Shown: positions 5,217 to 7,847 of the stretch, one piece after another | Layout of the letters: each line of letters opens with the position of its first letter | How positions within the stretch are numbered: the first letter of the stretch is position 1 | Notes under the pieces: generated by a model | Database searches by the model: none | What the model was told of the DNA's origin: nothing | What the model saw: the letters and a program-made list of their open reading frames with translations, nothing else | Position numbers and translations under genes: made by a program | Origin: Candidatus Rifleibacteriota bacterium | GTDB taxonomy: Bacteria; Riflebacteria; Ozemobacteria; Ozemobacterales; Ozemobacteraceae | Assembly (NCBI GenBank): GCA_029560455.1 | Contig: JAKQKW010000002.1 | Location: 1 to 7,847 of the forward strand | Length of the DNA: 7,847 bases | Direction: 5' to 3'

Positions 5217-5990
5217 ATGAATTTTGATCGAAGTTCTAATCCTGCTTTCAGGTCTGAGTATTTTCAGTCGACGGCGGCGGCCGGTCAGGTAATGACCATT
5301 CAGGGCACGATCAACAAGATCGGCTTTCTGATGCTTCTGCTGGTCGCTTCCGGCAGTTTCACCTGGAAGATGGCGCTTGAACAAAATATGGCTACTGTCC
5401 AGAGCCTCATGTATCTCGGCATTTTTGGCGGCCTTATCACTGCTCTCTTCACAACTTTCTCACCACGCAATGCCCGTTTTTCTGCCCCGATTTATGCGGT
5501 TTTCGAAGGCCTGGCACTTGGTGGAATCTCAGGTCTTATTCACTTGAGTGAAAAAAGCCAAGCTCTTGCAAAGAATGAATTTGCCTTAGGAATTGTTTCA
5601 AGTGCAATATTATTAACCCTAGCGACCCTGTTCGGCATGCTGTTTCTTTATAAGACCGGCATCGTCAAACCGACCGAGCGCTTTAAAGCCGGCGTCATGT
5701 CTGCAACCATGGGCGTATGTTTCGCCTATCTGTTCTCGTTCATTCTCAGCATGTTCGGCCTGGCTTCACCGATTCACGCCACCGGTGGCGTCGGTATCAT
5801 CATCAGCCTGGTCGTCGTTGTCATTGCTGCCCTCAACCTGATTCTCGACTTCGACATGATCGTAAAAGGCGCCGACAGTGGTGCCCCCGAACACATGGAA
5901 TGGTATGGCGCCTTCGGCCTGCTCGTCACTCTCGTATGGCTCTACCTCGAACTGCTCAGACTCCTGGCTGCCATGCAGCGCCGCGACTGA
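5217..5990 (+). CDS. Bax inhibitor-1/YccA family integral membrane protein
   Basis: The product has 257 residues and belongs to the bacterial BI-1/TMBIM-like group (BaxI_1, YetJ relatives). Characterised members are pH-sensitive calcium-leak channels or modulate membrane proteases; the role here is inferred. ATG 5217 has GGAGG (5203-5207) 9 nt upstream. An in-frame ATG at 5196 lacks a site and would add seven residues. Family signatures are SNPAFR (7-12), MTIQGTINKIG (26-36), an acidic pair LDFD (D211, D213) after the sixth membrane segment, and E228-W-Y-G-A-F-G-L-L-V-T-L-V-W-L-Y at the start of the last. Seven hydrophobic helices are apparent at about 34-50, 61-80, 90-108, 122-145, 159-180, 190-212 and 230-250. 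The gene is monocistronic: it has its own promoter and operator, and a strong terminator 18 bp downstream. Confidence 0.92.
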   Translation: MNFDRSSNPAFRSEYFQSTAAAGQVMTIQGTINKIGFLMLLLVASGSFTWKMALEQNMATVQSLMYLGIFGGLITALFTTFSPRNARFSAPIYAVFEGLALGGISGLIHLSEKSQALAKNEFALGIVSSAILLTLATLFGMLFLYKTGIVKPTERFKAGVMSATMGVCFAYLFSFILSMFGLASPIHATGGVGIIISLVVVVIAALNLILDFDMIVKGADSGAPEHMEWYGAFGLLVTLVWLYLELLRLLAAMQRRD

Positions 5991-6007
5991 TAGCTCATCT
6001 TGCTCAC

Positions 6008-6046
6008 AAACCCGGGTCGGCCCTTCCCGACCCGGGTTTTCTTTTT
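6008..6046 (+). terminator. Strong rho-independent terminator of the BI-1 gene
   Basis: A perfect 13-bp stem (AAACCCGGGTCGG, 6008-6020, with 6027-6039) surrounds a 6-nt loop and is followed by a T-rich tract to 6046. The A-run on its left side could let it work partly in both directions. It isolates the BI-1 unit from the toxin-antitoxin pair. Confidence 0.93.
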
Positions 6047-6077
6047 AAGAATTTTGTCTTCTTGCTGAATGTAGAAG

Positions 6078-6113
6078 ATTCTGATAACTTTTTATCAGAT
6101 CAGAATTATCTGA
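6078..6113. promoter_or_regulatory. Overlapping operator-like repeats upstream of the toxin-antitoxin pair
   Basis: TCTGATAA (6080-6087) is inverted to TTATCAGA (6092-6099) with a 4-nt gap, and a near copy TTATCTGA follows at 6106-6113. In addition ATTCTGAT (6078-6085) pairs with ATCAGAAT (6099-6106). Three half sites just before the antitoxin ATG fit the autoregulation usual for such operons. A weak promoter may overlap (TTGCTG 6062-6067, GATAAC 6083-6088). Confidence 0.55.
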
Positions 6114-6125
6114 CGCGAGGTAACA

Positions 6126-6365
6126 ATGAACTGGCGAGAATATATCCATTCTGACCCCAAGATTCTTTCAGGCAAACCTTCAATCAAAGGGACCCGTCTG
6201 GCGGTCGATTTTGTTCTGGGCCTTCTTGCCGAAGGCTGGAGCCAGGAACAGCTCTTTGAGAACTACCCCGGATTGAACCAGAAGGTGCTGCAGGCACTTT
6301 TTGCCTATGCTTCAGAATGTCTGAGAGACGAAAGCCTTTTTGAAATCCCTGAAAAAGTCGCCTGA
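6126..6365 (+). CDS. DUF433 family antitoxin
   Basis: The product has 79 residues. The DUF433 signature is clear near the N-terminus: D10-P-K-I-L-S-G-K-P-S-I-K-G-T-R24, then VDFVLGLLAEGWSQEQLFENYPGL, a helix-turn-helix-like segment. DUF433 proteins are the DNA-binding, VapB-like antitoxins found next to PIN-like DUF5615 toxins; they bind the toxin and repress their own promoter. GAGG (6117-6120) lies 5 nt before the ATG. The stop shares one base with the next start (TGATG), so the two are translationally coupled. The upstream inverted repeats would be its operator. Family assignment is firm; toxin neutralisation is inferred from family and context. Confidence 0.9.
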   Translation: MNWREYIHSDPKILSGKPSIKGTRLAVDFVLGLLAEGWSQEQLFENYPGLNQKVLQALFAYASECLRDESLFEIPEKVA

Positions 6366-6715
6366 TGAAATTTCTAGCCAATGAAAACATTCCACTGGCC
6401 AGCATAAAACTGCTTCGCCAGGCTGGGTTCACTGTGGATGCAATTGTTGAGGATTCACCGGGTGTCAGCGATGAAGAGGTTTTATTACGGGCCAATCGTG
6501 AAGCCAGCGTAATCCTTACTTTTGACAGAGATTACGGCGAGCTGGTGTTTCGTAAAAAAATGGCTCTTCCGGCCGGTCTGGTCTATTTTAGAATGACCCC
6601 AAAATCACCCGATGAGATAGCCAATATACTTCTCTGGGTAATTAACAGCCAGATACCCATGTTAGAAAAATTTACCATTGTGGAAAGAGATAGAATCAGG
6701 CAGAGACCTTTTTAG
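6365..6715 (+). CDS. DUF5615 PIN-like toxin
   Basis: The product has 116 residues, normal for the family. It belongs to the DUF5615/Mut7-C-like PIN group, whose members are predicted metal-dependent ribonuclease toxins paired with DUF433. Visible signatures are KFLANENIP (2-10), EDSPGVSDEEVL with D36, and LTFDRDYGELVF with D54 and D56, the presumed acidic metal ligands. Position 6 is Asn where many members have Asp; both forms occur as I recall the family, so activity is not ruled out. The gene has no independent ribosome site and starts on the antitoxin's stop codon, which keeps toxin output tied to antitoxin. It ends 6 bp before the stop of the convergent methyltransferase gene. Confidence 0.9.
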   Translation: MKFLANENIPLASIKLLRQAGFTVDAIVEDSPGVSDEEVLLRANREASVILTFDRDYGELVFRKKMALPAGLVYFRMTPKSPDEIANILLWVINSQIPMLEKFTIVERDRIRQRPF

Positions 6716-6721
6716 CCTGAT

Positions 6722-7759
6722 TCAGCTGAAGAGGTATTGGGCGGTGATCCATTCCTGACCGCGGTTGTAGCCGGTCTGTTCGGTCAGGGCAATCAGGTAG
6801 AGACGCCAGCGCTGCAGCCAGGTCCAGGCCATTTTTTTGCCGTAGACCTTTTCGAACAGCGGCAGAATCGCGAGGCGGTTGAAATAATAGCGGTTGAGCC
6901 AGCGTTCGGCGGTCTTTTTGTATTGTTCACCGCTGATTTTCCAGTAATCTTCGACCCGGAAAGTCTTCTGGCAGATCGTCAGCAGTTCGGCCGACGGCAC
7001 AAGACGCGGGTTGACCACCGCATTGCCCGGCATGTCTTCGAGGCCGACTGAATCCTGGTAATAGGCGCAACCCGAATGCACGAGGTGCTGCAGGAAAAAC
7101 CTGCCGTCAGGTTTCAGCCAGCCTTTGAGGCGGGTATCCCAGCCCGGTGTGGCAGAAATCATGTCGAAGCGTTCAAGACAGATAATGCGGTCGAACTCAG
7201 CCGTAAATTTAAGGTCATTGAATTCGGCGGCAATGACTTTAACATTGTTTAGTTCGAGTTCTTTAAGGCGTTTCTGCAGATGAATGGCGCGACTGGTGCT
7301 CTCGGCAATCGCGGTAATCTGGGCCTGTGGAAACTGGGCGGCGAGCCAGAAAGTCATGGCACCCCAGCCGCAGCCGATTTCGAGAATCTGCATGCCGTCT
7401 CTGATATGGGCGCGATCGGCCGACATCCAGAGCATGGTGTCTTCGGCTTCGTCAAGGTCTTCGGCACCGGTCGGAAAGTAGCAGCAGCCGAAATTCAGGC
7501 GTTTTCCGAGGAAAAGTTCGAAAAATTCGGGGCCCATTTCGATGTCACCGGCTTCGGTGTTCGGGTCGCGGCGCAGGCAGGCGCCCATTTTCAGTTCCTT
7601 GTTGATCTGGCGGAAAACGGCGTGACGGGCTTCAACATCGCCGAGGGAAGCCCGATCGATTGCCTGCGAGCAGAGATAGCGCACCCAGGTTCTCGTCAGG
7701 CGCTCGGGAACGAGGCCGGTTTCCAGAGTCTTGAGAACGAGTTTTGCGGTTAATCCCAT
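6722..7759 (-). CDS. CFA-synthase/coclaurine N-methyltransferase-like SAM methyltransferase, divergent active site
   Basis: The product has 345 residues. The layout follows the cyclopropane-fatty-acid synthase superfamily branch that includes plant coclaurine N-methyltransferases and bacterial relatives: an N-terminal helical region (1-70), FFELFLGKRLNFGCCYF (79-95), the SAM-binding loop ILEIGCGWGAM (125-135), and a C-terminal segment ending GYNRGQEWITAQYLF. The fold and SAM binding are therefore likely. However, the usual HYE/HYD substrate motif before the FF is replaced by D72-I-E-M-G-P, and the catalytic IEMFEH motif reads L195-E-R-F-D199-M200. The second Glu becomes Asp and the catalytic His becomes Met. 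Either the substrate differs or activity is altered. The start at 7759 has a purine-rich GGGGG (7766-7770) 6 nt upstream. It stands alone, convergent with the toxin gene. Confidence 0.88.
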   Translation of the reverse strand: MGLTAKLVLKTLETGLVPERLTRTWVRYLCSQAIDRASLGDVEARHAVFRQINKELKMGACLRRDPNTEAGDIEMGPEFFELFLGKRLNFGCCYFPTGAEDLDEAEDTMLWMSADRAHIRDGMQILEIGCGWGAMTFWLAAQFPQAQITAIAESTSRAIHLQKRLKELELNNVKVIAAEFNDLKFTAEFDRIICLERFDMISATPGWDTRLKGWLKPDGRFFLQHLVHSGCAYYQDSVGLEDMPGNAVVNPRLVPSAELLTICQKTFRVEDYWKISGEQYKKTAERWLNRYYFNRLAILPLFEKVYGKKMAWTWLQRWRLYLIALTEQTGYNRGQEWITAQYLFS

Positions 7760-7811
7760 AGTTTTCCCCCGTTTTACGGTCAGCTGAAGTTAACAAGAAT
7801 ATATAACTACC

Positions 7812-7847
7812 ATGAAGATTCTGCAATGCCTGATTTTTGCTGCTTCC
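7812..7847 (+). CDS. First codons of a probable exported protein (cut by the window edge)
   Basis: ATG at 7812 opens MKILQCLIFAAS and runs off the edge. A basic start followed by a hydrophobic run fits a signal peptide. No clear Shine-Dalgarno site precedes it; TATATAAC (7800-7807) just upstream may be a -10 box, as at the leaderless-looking gene at 228. It is divergent from the methyltransferase gene. Only 12 residues are visible, so no function can be given. Confidence 0.45.
   Translation, partial: MKILQCLIFAAS

Noticed and set aside
6380..6382. Asn at position 6 of the DUF5615 protein as a dead active site
   Set aside because: The NEN form, as I recall, occurs in many members of the family, and the other acidic residues are present.
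7280..7753. Plus-strand open frame of 157 codons
   Set aside because: It is antisense to the methyltransferase, whose family motifs are clear; the composition is that of a shadow frame.
6722..7789. Ten-base direct repeat TCAGCTGAAG at 6722-6731 and 7780-7789 flanking the methyltransferase gene
   Set aside because: About 30 chance 10-mer matches are expected in a window this size; no other sign of a mobile element.
1..7847. CRISPR array, tRNA or insertion sequence
   Set aside because: No regularly spaced repeats, no cloverleaf and no transposase-like protein were seen on either strand.

Overview
The window reads as a piece of a Gram-negative, probably uncultured bacterial chromosome. It is moderately GC-rich and compact, with mostly clear Shine-Dalgarno sites. 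The proteins have signal peptides and membrane segments. The pseudopilin-like stretch inside the VWA protein (residues about 624-720 of the 1473-3944 gene) resembles pseudopilins I associate with lineages such as Candidatus Riflebacteria, Wallbacteria or Lentisphaerae. That placement is a weak inference; no rRNA or other marker gene is present.

Layout. 1-167 (minus): 5' part of a small protein with an OB-like pattern. 228-842 (plus): a DEDDh 3'-5' exonuclease of the DnaQ/Pol III epsilon type, possibly leaderless. 843-1472: a 630-bp stretch with no convincing gene. Its first half folds into a chain of hairpins, and six CAGGA(U/A) motifs, several in tight loops, make it a candidate CsrB/RsmZ-like CsrA-binding RNA. 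Its second half carries a 19-bp repeat, a palindromic operator and a promoter. 1473-3944 and 3954-4982 (plus): a two-gene coupled operon. The first gene encodes a secreted, membrane-anchored VIT-VWA protein with an embedded pseudopilin-like domain; the second encodes an unrecognised membrane protein with a long helical tail. 4983-5216: a stem-loop repeat, then a strong promoter overlapped by the same operator type. 5217-5990 (plus): a Bax inhibitor-1/YccA-family membrane protein closed by a strong terminator. 6126-6715 (plus): a DUF433-DUF5615 toxin-antitoxin pair behind a cluster of operator-like half sites. 6722-7759 (minus): a CFA-synthase/coclaurine N-methyltransferase-like SAM methyltransferase that has lost usual catalytic residues. 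7812-7847 (plus): the first codons of a probable exported protein.

How it fits together. An 18-bp operator, TGYGACA-N4-TGTCGCA, overlaps the -35 boxes in front of both the VIT-VWA operon and the BI-1 gene. A half site inside a 19-bp repeat precedes the candidate RNA. One regulator may therefore link the envelope genes, the BI-1 protein and the candidate RNA. The toxin-antitoxin pair and the methyltransferase look like independent units. The most interesting parts are the candidate CsrA-sponge RNA, with a 9-nt loop-loop complementarity, and the shared operator.
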